Assembly (NCBI RefSeq): GCF_002994745.2
Contig: NC_037093.1
Coordinates: 8,668,400-8,732,399, forward strand
Direction: 5' to 3'
DNA: 64,000 nt
From: Rosa chinensis
Taxonomy: Eukaryota; Streptophyta; Magnoliopsida; Rosales; Rosaceae
Shown: one piece after another, positions 46,662 to 59,200 of the stretch
Position numbering within the stretch: the stretch's first letter is position 1
Layout: each line of letters starts with the position of its first letter
Program-made: the position numbers and the translations under genes
Notes under the pieces: generated by a model
Database searches by the model: none
The model's input: only the letters and a program-made list of their open reading frames with translations
Told to the model about the DNA's origin: nothing

Positions 46662-47427
46662 TCAGCGACCACCTGAGAGGAGAGTCGACTCGGGAACATA
46701 TGAACACTGATACACCATTTGAACATCATCAGGACCTTCATCATGCACAAATACTAAACCACTCGGAGAGAGCCGAAGGAGTGACAACTCCGGGAGAGCA
46801 ATATCACCCTCCAAATACTGCATCACTTGTCGCATGCTTGGCCTGGCTGCAGGCTCCGAACAAGAGCACAATAATGCAAGCTTCAACACCAATTCCACTT
46901 CCCCAACTACAAAATCGTTACTCAATTTTTGATCTCTTGCCTCTAGAATATTACCTCTATTCCAACACACAAAAACCCGATCAACCAAAACGATATCGTC
47001 CTTTGGTCCTTGTCTCTCTATTGGCCTTCTTCCACAGGTAACTTCGAGCAAAAATGCCCCGAAAGAAAACACATCTGTGCTCGCGGTGGCACGGCCGGTT
47101 CTTGCATGCTCTGGGGCTATATACCCAAGTGTGCCAGCTACATGAGTAGTTTGAGGGTCTATTCCACGGTCACATAATCTTGCAAGTCCAAAATCTCCTA
47201 ATCTTCCATTGAAATCCTTGTCTAGTAGCACATTACTGGCCTTCACATCTCTGTGAATCACTACATGTTCCCATTCTTCATGAAGATAGAACAACCCTGA
47301 AGCCACACCTTTGATGACTCTAAACCTCTGACTCCAGTTAAGAGTCACATTCGGTTGGTTGTAGAGGTACTTATCCAAACTACCATTAGGCATGTAGTCA
47401 TACACCAAAAGTAGTTCACCCTTTCGC
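46662..47427 (-). CDS. L-type lectin receptor kinase, exon 2 (kinase C-terminal part)
   Basis: Encodes residues 412-666 of the receptor kinase that starts at 62072. Exon 2 begins after TTTTCTTGCAG at 47427 and completes the Arg codon split by the intron, continuing RKGELLLVYDYMPNGSLDKY. It contains the catalytic loop HRDVKASN (Asp 472), LGDFGLAR (Asp 490), the activation segment GTLGYIAPEH, and subdomains IX-XI (STDVFSFGAFLLEVTCGRRP, ARPSMRQVMQYLEG), ending in LLSGGR and a stop. No stop or frameshift occurs. 766 nt here plus 1,235 nt in exon 1 give exactly 667 codons. The protein is a plasma-membrane receptor kinase of the clade IV type by similarity, with a role in immunity or stress perception in that family; its ligand is unknown. 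Confidence 0.93.
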
Positions 47428-47992
47428 CTGCAAGAAAAGTTATAAATAACAATGTTAAAATAAAAAATATAAAAACATGAATATCAAATTAACATTTTAT
47501 CATACACGGCCAAAATTCGCACATGGAGAGACAAACATATCAAAATTATACTATATATAAAGTGTGAGTTCCACTGTTTCGCTTAATTAGAATGACGATT
47601 TTGCCCTCATTTTAATATTATAATATATAAAGTGTGAGTTCACTTTTTTGATATGTTTTTGATCAATTTCTTTTGCTTCTGTAGGAAGGGTAGGGGACTT
47701 GGAAAGAGAGGATTTCAGACATTTTTACCTAAACACATAGTGATTTAATTCTGCTATGCTTTTCAAGTAATTCTTTTGCAAATTTCAGCATAGATAAAAG
47801 GGTTTATCTTAAGAGAAATTTTTAAGAACAGTATATGAACTTAAGGTCACTTCGAATTAAGGTGGCCAACGTTTCTAAAACCCAACATAAATACATGGAC
47901 TTTTAAACCCGACCCACTTTTCGTACATGCCGTCATTAACTCGGTTAACTCTATATTTTTGTTCATTCGTTAAAGGATATTTTACTATTTTT

Positions 47993-47994
<2 letters not shown>

Positions 47995-48029
<35 letters not shown>

Positions 48030-48180
48030 TTCAAATTGAAAGCCCAATACTTCATCATCACCATTTCTCTCATCAGATCATTCACTGTCTTTAATTGATT
48101 TTACTCCTTCTCTTTCTCTTATTCATTTCACTGTTGGAGATTCCAACAACAACAAGATGAAGAATATTGAAGATGATGAA

Positions 48181-48231
<51 letters not shown>

Positions 48232-48250
48232 TCCCTCCCTCCCTCCCTCC
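47995..48250. repeat. Two (CT)n microsatellites
   Basis: 47995-48027 and 48182-48250 are CT/CCCT tracts separated by ordinary sequence. The open frame starting at 48167 reads through the second and is low-complexity. Confidence 0.92.
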
Positions 48251-48879
48251 AATCATCCAAAGAACCCATTTCTTCTCTCTCAATCTTTGCTCTCTAAAGA
48301 AATCCGGAAAATTACTCCGACATCCAATGGAGACCGAAAACGCACTGTCGTCCCAAATGTTTCTAGAATGGCATCGAAGCTAAGAGGATTCTCCTTAATT
48401 CTCCTGTGAGTCGGAATTTCCGAAGGCCGGTAAGCAAATTTCGAACTAGAACCGCCTTGATCCTCACAACTTTGCTTCTTCTCCTCCCCGCCACCATGAA
48501 CTGACTCTATAGAAGCTTCATTCTTTTCTTAGCCTTATTATCATCCCTGGTGATGTTCCTCTACATTGAGTCCTCACTGGAGGTCTCCTCCTGACCAAAT
48601 TATTGTCCTTGGAATCCGTGTCACCTCTTGCGATCGGCCTCTGCGGGAGATCCGACTCGGCCTCACACTCGTTGTGGTGAATCTGACATCACCATGGAAA
48701 AACCATAGCAATTGTTGATTTCGTGCTGGGATGTACTAAAGGAAGATGATGAGGAGAGAGAGATATGGGTGTAGAGAGAAGTCTTGGGTGTCCATAGCAA
48801 TTGCTAGTGTTACATACCATTTTTTTTTTCAATCAAACTTGAAGAGACTGAATTGCCCTTGTCTCCTTCTTGTTTGTAA

Positions 48880-49007
48880 GGAACATGCCAATCTGCCAAG
48901 GAGTGTGAGATATGTGATTGTTTTGTGTATATCCCACAGAATGGGGATGACACTGCTTCCTTGAATGTTACTGTTGCATCTTCTATTGTCCTTCATCAGT
49001 TTGGAGG
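48880..49007 (+). pseudogene. Fragment of a SpoU/TrmH-type RNA methyltransferase
   Basis: 48926-49007 reads YIPQNGDDTASLNVTVASSI then VLHQFG, ending at a GTATCC donor. The SLNVTVAxSIVL string is motif 3 of the SpoU 2'-O-methyltransferases (knot-forming AdoMet site), and the plant protein carries the close form GxGTASLNVTVAASIVLHHFG. Upstream in another frame is KEHANLPRSVRYV, which would be the preceding part after a frameshift. It is on the strand opposite the kinase, inside its intron, and is therefore gene debris or captured sequence. Confidence 0.55.
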
Positions 49008-49677
49008 TATCCTATCAATAATGATATGAATATTTTCTTTTTATGCCTTTTGGTATGTGTACGTGGATATTATCCCTTGCTCACACTATTATCATTTGGA
49101 TTGCATTATCGAGTGGCTGAAGATTATAATCTATGCCTAGTTTGTTGATGCCCAAATATGGAAGCAGGGAAGACATCAACTACCTAACTCTAGCTAGCTA
49201 GCCCTAATTGTTATGGGAGGCTAGATACATTGTCGTCAATCTCAATAAGGTATCTAATTGGAATTTGTCATGTATGTTAGAGAAAAAAAGTATAAGACAG
49301 TACTCAGTGATAGAAAAAACTGTAATATATTTTTTAGTGTACTCTTGCCATTAATCTGAAGCATGTTCTGTTTGTATTGCTGTTGTTAGAATATGACCTG
49401 CCTTTTAAGTTTTAGGGTTTATTATTTTGAAATGAAAAAAGAAGAAGGCAAAATATACAACTAAATAACATGAATTTGGATATAAGTACTACAAGAGATC
49501 AATACTTATCAGATGAATTCACACAGGATATCAAAATATCTGTATAGTTCGTAATTGGAAGTTCTAGTACAAATATTTGAACAAATTAGCTTATATACGT
49601 CGAGTTTAAGGTCTCAAGGCTAGCCATCAACAAGGTTCATCACACGTCTTACCTTTACTTTGAGCTCATAAACCATG

Positions 49678-52495
49678 TGTGACGTCCCGAACCCGGATTC
49701 ACCGGTTTACTAGTCATTTGGACAGTAAACAACTTTTACTTTCACTTTTACTGTCGTTTCAATGCTTTTAGGGGGCCCTAAAAGTTGACTTTTTGTTTGG
49801 GTCAAAATTTGAGAAATTTTCCTTCATGAAGGTTGTAGAGGACGTTAAACCGAGCGCGTGCATATGTGGTACGTAAAAATCGGGCTTCGTATGCGAGAGT
49901 TATGGCCAAAAATGTGAAGTTACTGTTCATGGTAATTTTTGATTAAAATAGAAATTTACCCCGGGTAGGTTTCCATTTCCGGAAACCCACCCCAGCTCTT
50001 TCTCTCTCCTCTCCCCCGACCTCTCTCTTCTCCGGTTCGACCATTTTCCCTCTCCCTCCGATTTCCGGCGATTCCGGCCACCAACCGGCGTGCCACCGGT
50101 CACCAGAGGAGCGCCTCCTCCCTCCGAGCACCCTAGCAACCTTGGTTTTCCACGATTTGGCCGGAAAACCACGGATCGAAGGAAAAACTCCCCCGGCTGC
50201 AGTTTGAAGCTTTTGCCGATTTCCGGCGATTCCGACCACCTCCGGTCCCCATCTCGCCGTCGAAGGTTCGGTTTTCATCACTGATCATTTCCCCTATGGC
50301 CTTGTATCACGATTTGTTGTGTAGATGCCGAATCGACGAATTGAAATTCTAGGGTTCTTGAGGATTTCTGGGTTTTTGTTCATTGAATCGATTTCGGCCA
50401 TTTTTAATTGTTATTTGGGAATGTTGTAGTTGAGAAGTTGAATCAGTGTGTTGAGAAGGTGCTACTGCCAAATTTTGGTGGCCATCGGAGATGGTGGCGG
50501 CGGCGCCGCCACTGTGGGCGGCGGTAGCGGCGGCTAGGGTAGTTTATAAATTTCAATTTTTAGCTAGTTAAATTCTATAATTATCATAGAGCTTATATAT
50601 GAAGTTTGGTGAATTTTGGAGGAGTTTGGAATTGTTTGTGAATTTTCGAAGTTTGGAGTTTTGTGGTGGAATTATGGGAAATCCGGCCGTCGGATTTCCC
50701 TCGTTTTCATTATGGAATATGTAAATTGAGGAATTAGAATTGTGGAAGAGATTTGGGTTGAATTTGAGAAGTATTGGAGATAGGGATTTTCGGATTTCGT
50801 TTAAGTTCGTAATTATTTTATCGGATTGCCGTTTACGGAAATATAATTGTGTACAGGGCAATGTCGCGAGCTACGGTTAGATGAAGGAACTCGTTTGCGT
50901 GGTTGCCAATAGTACTGTGAGTGGACATTTGTTTTTAAATTAATTCCGCATGCAGTATTATTATTATTTTCTTCCAATTGAGATTTAATTATGTTTTGAA
51001 TATTTGAGATTTAGTTTATCGAGATTTATTTATGGATTACGAGATTAGTATTGAAATTCCTTCCGAGGGCTTTTAGTAGATTTTTGAGAGTCATTCATGA
51101 GTTATTGAGTTGGGAAATGATTTTCGGGAAGTGACTGATTCGGAAAAATATTATGAGAATTATTGTTTTCGAATATCAGTTTTTATGAAGATATACGAGT
51201 GCGATGGATTTAGCAAATATTTGAGTGTGATTGATTTATCGAGATTTATTGGGTTTTGAATTCCGCACTTATCAGACTTGGGTTAGATGGAACTTTCTTT
51301 CCGAAAGCAATTATTGAATTATAGAGTATGTGATTATGCTTTCGAGGATTTATTGAGATATCGAGGATTGAGTTAGCAAGTTATTACGGAGTTATGCTTT
51401 CGGTGAATTATTATTGATTTATTGAGGTAATATCGAGTTTCTTTCCGAAAGCAAGTGAGTGAAAGAGGTTATTTTCAGTTCTTGAGGAGGCTATTCAGTT
51501 TATTAAGGAGGCCAGTTTTGGCGCATGCGTATCTTACCTAGTTGGCAGTCCCTTCTAGGTAATGGTCTGGTTGGCAGTCCCTTCCAGACTACAGCTCGGT
51601 TGGCAGTCCCATCCGATGCGTCACCTGGTTGGCAGTCCCTTCCAGATGACATGAGGTAGTTGGTCGGCAGTCCCGTCTACTACCTGTGGTTAGTCGGCAG
51701 TCTCGTCTACCACATGTGGCTAGTTGGCAGTCCCATCTATCCACCGCCTCCTATTCCGGTTGGCAGTCCCTTCCGATGCGTCATCTGGGTGGCAGTCCCT
51801 CCTAGATGGCATGAGATGACTAGACAGCAGTCCTTTCTAGTCATCAAACGAGCCTCATGAAAAGGATGTTTTTATAAGGATTGAGGATGAGATTTTAAGA
51901 GGTTTCAAGATGTTCTTGTTACATGATTGAGATTTCAGTAAAGAGGATGATTAAAAGTGTTTTCAAGATTGTTACTGCATGCGAGATTTTAGAGAATAAC
52001 TTGGGAAAGCATTAAGTTTTACTTATTCATTTGAAATTACTTATTTTTCGTCCACTCACTCTAACGGATTTTAAATGTTTTTCCCTGGGCCCTTCGGTTT
52101 TAAATGCCCAGTTTGCAGGCCAGTTTAGCTTGAGGTCGAGCGTACTTGGGGTTGAGGCATAGCTGTCATAGCTTCCGCATTATAAAAGTATTGGTCGTTT
52201 ATCTTGTATTCTACCTTCTTGTACGCCTGAGAAATAGATTGCTCTGATAACTCTTGAGATTAATATTCTTAAGTTTCAGAATTGTTTTGTGATATGAGAG
52301 ATGTTGTGATATAGGGAGCAGGGTGGCTCCAGGAGAATAAGGATGGATGATTTAGAAGTGTAATTGTTTTTCTACAGGTTTTGGGTTGTCCATTTTTAGG
52401 GGAAGTTCTGTCAAATTTTTGGTAGAATTTCTTCTAAGGTGGGCCCCGCAGGGCCTTTTCGGATTTCAGGGTGAAATCCGGGGCGGGTCCTGTCA
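49678..52495. mobile_element. Solo LTR, 2,818 bp
   Basis: Begins TGTGACGTCCCGAACCCGG and ends CGGGTCCTGTCA, so TG...CA, with inverted terminal similarity extending to CCGGATTTCACC. Flanked by a perfect 5-bp duplication CCATG (49673-49677 and 52496-52500). No internal element domain (gag, pol) and no second LTR exist, so it is a solo LTR. Very long LTRs of this sort occur in some Ty3-gypsy and LARD families; the family is not identified. It contains CT-rich (49990-50060) and GC-rich (50460-50540) blocks and the hairpin array at 51534-51845. Confidence 0.88.
51534..51845 (+). repeat. Array of ten hairpins with a shared GGCAGTCCC loop and different stems
   Basis: Ten consecutive units each place a core close to TTGGCAGTCCCTT between two complementary arms, and the arm sequence differs from unit to unit. 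Arms: TTACCTAG/CTAGGTAA (51534-51562); TGGTCTGG/CCAGACTA (51563-51591, one G-T pair); TCGG/CCGA (51596-51616); TCACCTGG/CCAGATGA (51621-51649, one mismatch); AGGTAGT/ACTACCT (51654-51685); TGTGGT/ACCACA (51685-51714); GTGGCTAG/CTATCCAC (51716-51744, one mismatch); CGG/CCG (51757-51775); TCATCTGG/CCTAGATGG (51781-51809, with G-T pairs); GATGACTAGA/TCTAGTCATC (51815-51845). Units 3-5 and 8-10 look like a diverged duplication of each other. No frame is conserved. It lies in the second half of the solo LTR. Confidence 0.9.
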
Positions 52496-52500
52496 CCATG

Positions 52501-52938
52501 CGGTCAAAGAAAGGGGTTGAAGCCAATATGATGCCAACTGCACAATGCAATATTGTACATACAATCAGAGTGAAACCTAGTTCTCCCTTATTGTCTTCCT
52601 GGTCTCTACTACCATCACCGTATGATCTGAACTTTGTACACCACCTCTCATGTAGTTCTCACTATCCCTTAAAGGGAGAGGTGATGTTAGTATTCATTGT
52701 CAATAATGCAGCTTACAATTTCATATTTGGTTTTATAATCAGATATGAATTGTTGCAATTTGACATGTATTACTTTATTGTAATTTGTGTATTGCATCTA
52801 CAGCTTCAGTCATTTCACCTTGCATCTGTTACACCATCATCAATTTATTTTTGCTCTTCTCATTAGATCTTATTCGAGGAGATGGGGATTCTTGATTTCA
52901 GACTTGGCATTTCATTGACTCGGTTGTAAAATCGTATT
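52501..52938. other. Intron sequence between the two solo LTRs
   Basis: No element end or conserved coding segment recognised. An open frame at 52471-52866 begins inside the solo LTR and has no known domain. Confidence 0.4.
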
Positions 52939-53477
52939 TGTTAGGAAATTCGGGTCACCTTCCGAATTTCCTAGCCCAAGACCGAAACCGAATCAAGACA
53001 ATAATCACAAACTATGCAAGCAAACACAAGATTGTTGACGAGGTTCGGTCAAATAGTTGACCTACGTCCCCAGGTGGTGATGATGGTGGATCCACTAAAC
53101 GAGAACAAGATTACAAACTTTTGAAGAATGTTTTGGTTCTTCCACTCAAATAACCTCTCTCCTCATAACCCAAATTCTCAATAGAGAATTCCCAAATACA
53201 CCCAATCTCTCAAAACTTGCAATTCTCTAAAATCTCTCAAATTTTCAGAACTCTCAATTGATCCACACCTAAAACTATGCCTCTAAGGTCCTATTTATAG
53301 GTTCACAATCAGGCAGACTTATAATAGGATTCAGAATCATAGAAGGTAATCCTAAATCTTTACTTCTAAGGAAAAACTCCATAAATCCTAGATACACTAG
53401 AATAGCTTACCCAAAGCCTTCAGAAGTCAAGAATCCAAAACAGAAAAGGAATTAGATATTGAGCCGCAATCCTAACA
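52939..53477. mobile_element. Solo LTR, 539 bp
   Basis: Begins TGTTAGG and ends CCTAACA (7-bp inverted ends) and is flanked by a perfect 5-bp duplication GTATT (52934-52938 and 53478-53482). No internal region remains. A TATA-like CCTATTTATAGG sits near 53308. Orientation cannot be fixed without a full-length copy. Confidence 0.9.
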
Positions 53478-54858
53478 GTATTATGCCTCTCTCAGGCAAG
53501 TCCTTATCTTATGTTTTTCTTATGTATCTGTATATTTTTTGAGCTTCTGATCAATTAGTGATTGGATTTCTTTTTGTTGGCTAGGATTTGAAGGAAGTTT
53601 TCCAGATTGCTAATAGATATTTCCCACTAATGCAGTATTTTTTTTCCCCTCATACTTTGTTGTTTTTGACCTTGAACAGTTGCTGGGTTGTTGTTTCAAT
53701 GTTTATTTTATGAATTGGTTCTATTGGTCAGGATGTAACGACAGTATTGTAATGAGAAGCAAAAACTGGTCACTAATCCAAATAGAATATAGGTTTCTCC
53801 CAGAGTCTTATAAACCTACATAGTCCAAACAAAGTTGCATTTTCAATGTATGATTACCTTTCCTTGTATGATTCAGATTCTATGCATTGTAATCCTCTAT
53901 ATAAAGAGGCTCCTATTATCAATGAGAACACAGAGCGATTTTCTCTCAATTCCCGTTTCTCTAAAACACGTTATCAGCACGAGCCCTAACCCTAGTTTCA
54001 AGAAGCCAAAAACCCAAAAATCCTTTTTCCAGTTCACTGCCATTCACCGTGCACCTCTCTTGCTCGCCCATGCGCCTATTCCTGCTATAAGCCTCTGCCA
54101 CTACTAGCCTATGCACAAGTTTAGTCGCTTGCCCTTGAAGCATCGCATCCACGGAGCACCTACTTCACCATCAGCCCAGACCAGGATTGCAAACCTGTTG
54201 CAATCCTAGCTTAGGATCGATAACATATCTCTGCAACCCAACGTCGCAAGCCAGCGCGCAGCATACGCCGCAAACAGCACACAACACTTGCCACGTACGC
54301 CCACAACGCCTGCCCAACGCGCATCCTATTAGTAGCAGCCCCGCACGCCTCTCATTTGCCAGTTTCAACAACTAGGATTGATAGCAGTCTACAATCCTAC
54401 AAATCAGTTCACCTGCACTAGGACTGAAGTTCGTCTGCAATCCTACAAGTCTGTTCACCTAGGACTAAAGCTCATCTGCAATCTTACAACAAGGATCGAA
54501 TACGCTCTGCAATCCTAAGAGGTATGTTTTACTAAAAGTTCTCGTTTTTGAGTTTTTCTTCTTTTTCTCGGGGACTTGCAACCTCCCTTCTTCTACCCCC
54601 CTTTCTTCTTCATAAGGGAGACCAAAAGCCGAACTGTGGGGGTTCGTGCTCACTCTAAGCTTGGAGCTTGTAGAGTCCTCCAAACTTAGAGTTTGTTGAG
54701 AAGAAAACGATCGACTGCATACATCGTTGTTTCGATCTAATCCAAAACCCCTCTTGGAATCAGATTTTCTTAGAAGCGACTACGCTCAGAAATTTTTTAA
54801 GTTTTCGTGGTAGCTTTTTCTGCTCCGAAACTAACCCTATTTCTTAATCTCTTTCAGA

Positions 54859-55890
54859 ATGAGTAACCTGAACAAATTGAACTTTGCTCCATTGGGAACA
54901 ACTAGCTCTGGATATCACAGGTGGGTTCGTGATGTCTGCTAGCATCTCAAGGCCGATGGAATCTTGGATACGATTCTCGAGCTTAGCCAGGACGTGCTAA
55001 CTATTGAGCAAGCTCAAACTTTGGAAGCAAATAGAGCAGCCTTAGAGGCAAATAAGGCGAAAACCATCATCATAATGACTCGTCATATGGATGATTTGCT
55101 CTAGTACGAGTGTATGAATGAAGAAGACCCTAGAAGGCTGTAGGTCTCACTCAAAGAAAGATCTGGCAACGTCTGTGACTCCCTGCTTCCTAACCCAGAA
55201 GTGAGATGGCATAGCCTCCACTTTTGTGATTTCAAGTCAGTTCTTGACTACAACTCGGAAGCACTTCCCATTAAATCCTTAATGGAATTCTGTGGTATGA
55301 TCACAGATGTGATGTTGATTGAGATGACTCTCTCTACCTTCCCCGTCTCTGCATTGATGGTTGCTAAGAACTATCAAATTGATGTTACTGCAGGACGGAT
55401 CACAAGGTTTCATGAGCTCATTGGAGCTATGAATGTCGCTGAAAAACATGACAACATCCTTGTGAAGAACTATAATTCGAGATCTGTGGAAATAGAGCAT
55501 ATTCCGGAATCCAATTATAGTCGCGCCCCTAAGAGAGGGCGCTAAGAGTGAAACCCTAATGGTCCATATAATCGCTCTACTTGGGAAGATAACCGCCAAA
55601 ATAGGCGAACACGAAACCGAAAAGGTCAACGTGGAAAGAGAGAGGGAGGCAACACCTCTGGCCATGTTGGTGGCGCCACCAACACTAGGAGCCATCTAAA
55701 TGACGCTTTCAAAATGCCTCAATCAATAGAGTCTGAGCGAAGAGATGTATGTTCTCGATGTGGAGTATCCGGTCATTGGGCACACATTTGTAGAGGTCGT
55801 GAAGAAATTGTCACCACATACAAAGCATATTGTGAAGCAAGAGAAGCTCACTATGTGGAACAAGAAGATCAAGAAGATGATCTAGAGTGA
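54859..55890 (+). pseudogene. Copia D gag remnant
   Basis: Starts MSNLNKLNFAPLGTTSSGYH and has stops within the first 100 codons. A long clean block (55201-55545) includes FCDFKSVLDYNSEALPIKSL and LSTFPVSALMVAKNYQID. After another stop pair at 55543-55551, the Arg-rich linker and the zinc knuckle CSRCGVSGHWAHIC appear, then a stop at 55888. The block matches copia C gag, and more distantly copia B. Confidence 0.85.
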
Positions 55891-56289
55891 AGGGTTGAAG
55901 ACTACAAATCTGACTGGGATCAATAGATCGTCAATTCTATTTAAGTCTTTATTTTTCCAAGAGATGTAATAGACAATTGCCATATATTTTTGTAGTAAAT
56001 GCCAATGGTTTAGTCTTTCTTCAAAGTAGGCTCACCTAAAGTAAGTGTGATGTCTAGGAAGATTCTGAGATTAGTGGTACTTAAGCGAGCCTTGCTCCAC
56101 CGACATCTCTCTACTCACCTGGTCACATTTATTTTGGAATTACCGAAAGAAGTTAGATGACTACCATTGTTTTGCATTAGCTAGCATTTTGGATTAGATT
56201 TTATTTGGTCAAAGAGACAATGATATAACTCCGTTGGCTTATGAATAAAATTTCGAGTTTTTTTCATTATGACTCTATTTTAATTCTGA

Positions 56290-59200
56290 GCATATGACTT
56301 TGTGACTACGATGGCTGGGCCATCAGTATTAATTTAAGGACATGGAATAGCCCAAGTTCCCCTTGCCAAATGGCACCTTGATTACTGTCACAGAAACTCT
56401 TTACGCTCCTAGGGCAAATCGCACCTATGATTAGCTAACGGATTCCATGCGTAAACGAATGTAGAGAACGGAGATGAGTTCCTTTGCAATACCTCTAATG
56501 ATTGCAAACAAAGGCGCATCTCTAATGATTGCGAATAAAGGCGCAACTTAGAGAAGTTTATGTGTCTCTCTAGTGGACTTTATGTCACTATTTGAGCTAT
56601 TAAATCCAATAAAGTTATGAGAGAAGATCTCTTAGATTTAGACACATAATGGCTTTATCACGACAGAATAGGTCATCCTAGTCATGATGATCCATCTACT
56701 AAAGACTTCACACGGACATCTATTATTTTGAGCGAAACAAAGCATGAATCAAAAGTTGATTCTTGGACTAAGTGTGACTGCCGCCGCTGCCTCTCGCACC
56801 GCCACCGTCCACCACCAGCCTAGGGCTAGAACAGTCCCTATCCATGACGCCATGGATGGCGTCTATCATGGTAATGGCGCCCCAGGTGCTGCTGCAATCA
56901 CCAACTTTGCTTCAAATAGCGTTTTAGACGCTCAGGCCCAACCACAATCCTCATTCGTTGCCTCTAAGGCCTATCGCTCAATTTACAAAGCCTATTCCTT
57001 AGGGAAGTTAGGACTGAGACCGTTCTATGCAAAGGATATGAAAATACTCATTTTGTTCTTGCATAGAATCCGTGGGGATTCTGTGGACTAGTTCAATCAA
57101 CTTGTGGATTTTTAAATATCTCATGATGTTGGTTGATACGCAAACATGCTGGTCACGTGTTGTGCTATTGTCCACCTGTAAATGCTGCTTATACTACACT
57201 CCTAGCACATATCATATAACAACTGGCTCACTCCCCGTATCATCATATTCTGTCAATTGGACTTCACGATGCTATAGAGTTTACGTCGAAGACTTTCGAT
57301 GGTTATTGCATTGGGACTGATGTTGGACATCACATTCCCATGAATATACCCAAATGGTCTTGCGGAAATGTCCATGGTAGTCCAGACATTGGCAATGCGC
57401 ACCAATCTCCTTATATCCGCTTGGGGTGATGCAATATCGCATGCAGCTATACTAATTAGTCTACGACCCTACGCCACTCAATCTACCTCTGCATTACAAC
57501 TAGTGACTGGGTACAAGTATCGTACTTATGCACATTTATGCATATTTGAGTGAGCCATTTATGTGCCAACTGCGCTGCCACAACGCTCTATGATGAGTCC
57601 TTACAGACGAATGGGCAACTATGTTGGATTTGAGATTCCAACAATCGTCCGCCACTTAATGCCCTTGCAAGGTGATCTCCTTACCCCTAGATTTTCGGGT
57701 TACTTTGATGAGACAATCTTCCCATCGTTAGAGGGAGATAAGAACACGAATGTTCAGCAGGAACGACAGAAATTGTCGTGGTCTGTCCCCACTATGTCTC
57801 ATCTCGATCCATATTAAAGTGACGAGATCACACATCTGCTGCAAATATGCCTGCAAGGAAGGATGTCCCTACAAAGGACGTAGCGCCGCCCTACACGGAG
57901 GTAGGCATGGTGCCAATGCCAAAGAGAGTGGCACTCTGGTGTTACAGGCCATGGTCTCAGCTAGGATGCGAGGGAGGCCCGTGAGTTCGAAGGATACTTT
58001 GGCACATTCCAATCCTTTGATCATCAAGACTCAAAATCTATCTCATGAGAATCTTCCGAATTATGGTTATCGTCGGGGGACGCCTCAACGTCGGAACCTA
58101 TTCCTCAGAATATAGAGCTCTATGAAAATTACACTAGTGTACATGAGACGTGGGATAGAAACTCCACCATAATTGATGATGTAGTTGCGCATTTCGTTAC
58201 ACATGAGTTTGTTGAGTCCGATGATATCGAACCACGCTCCGTTGATGAATGAATGTCAACGTAGAGAAATTTGGCCTAAATGGAAAAATGCGATCCAGGT
58301 TAAGTTGGATTCTCTAACGAAGAGGAAGGTTTTTGAGCCAGTGATGCCAACACCTCCTAACGTAAAATCTATTGACTAATGGGTCTTCGTTAGAAAGCGT
58401 GGTGAGAAAAGAGATGACAATCTTGCCTTATGGCGCAAGGCTTCTCAGAAAACGCCCTGGAATCGACTACAATGAGACATATTCTCTCGTATTGGATGTC
58501 ATTGCACTCCACTACCCTGTCAGTTTGGTAGTTTCCAAATAACTGAACATGCGGCTTACAAATGTGGTCACTATGTAACTCTATGGGGATCTAGATACGG
58601 AATATACATGAAGATTCATGGTGAACTTCATTTACTCAAGTCAAGTGGCTCTAGATCACGGAGCGCGTTTACAATAAGGTTGAAACGCTCACTAAAGTGA
58701 CTACTTGATTGGGAAGGGATATGCCCGCGCGTTTCTATAACAAGTTTCGGATTCCATCACGGTTCATGTTGTACATGATCTTCATTGGAAGCCCTTAAAG
58801 AGTTAAGGGAAACCGTTGAACACTTGAAATCCGATTTTGAGATGAACGATTATGTCTCAGTTTGGAACTTAAGTATCGTGTTGATAGATGCTTAGGCATT
58901 TTGACAAAGTCAAGCCTGCAAGCACCTTCATGATCGTCCGTAGTCTTGATCCTGGAAAGGATCATCTTCGTTCGAAGGATGGTGACGAAGATGTGCTAGA
59001 AGCAGAAGTGTCTTACTTAAGTACAATAGGCACATTATTGTACTTACCCCAATGCACAAGACCGGACATCTCATATGTTGTGAACTTGTTAGCTAGGTAT
59101 AGCTGTGCGCCAACGCGACGCCATTGAATTGGTATAAAAGATATCTTTCGTTACTTGAGATGTACGATCGATATGAGCTTGTTCTATCCCTACAAAGAGA

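Noticed and set aside
51534..51845. CRISPR-like array
   Set aside because: Unit spacing and cores look array-like, but units are palindromes with variable arms, no identical repeats, and the window is a plant genome.
53735..53841. 5' part of the copia D 5' LTR
   Set aside because: No alignment to the first 90 bases of the 3' LTR; treated as flank next to a truncated LTR.
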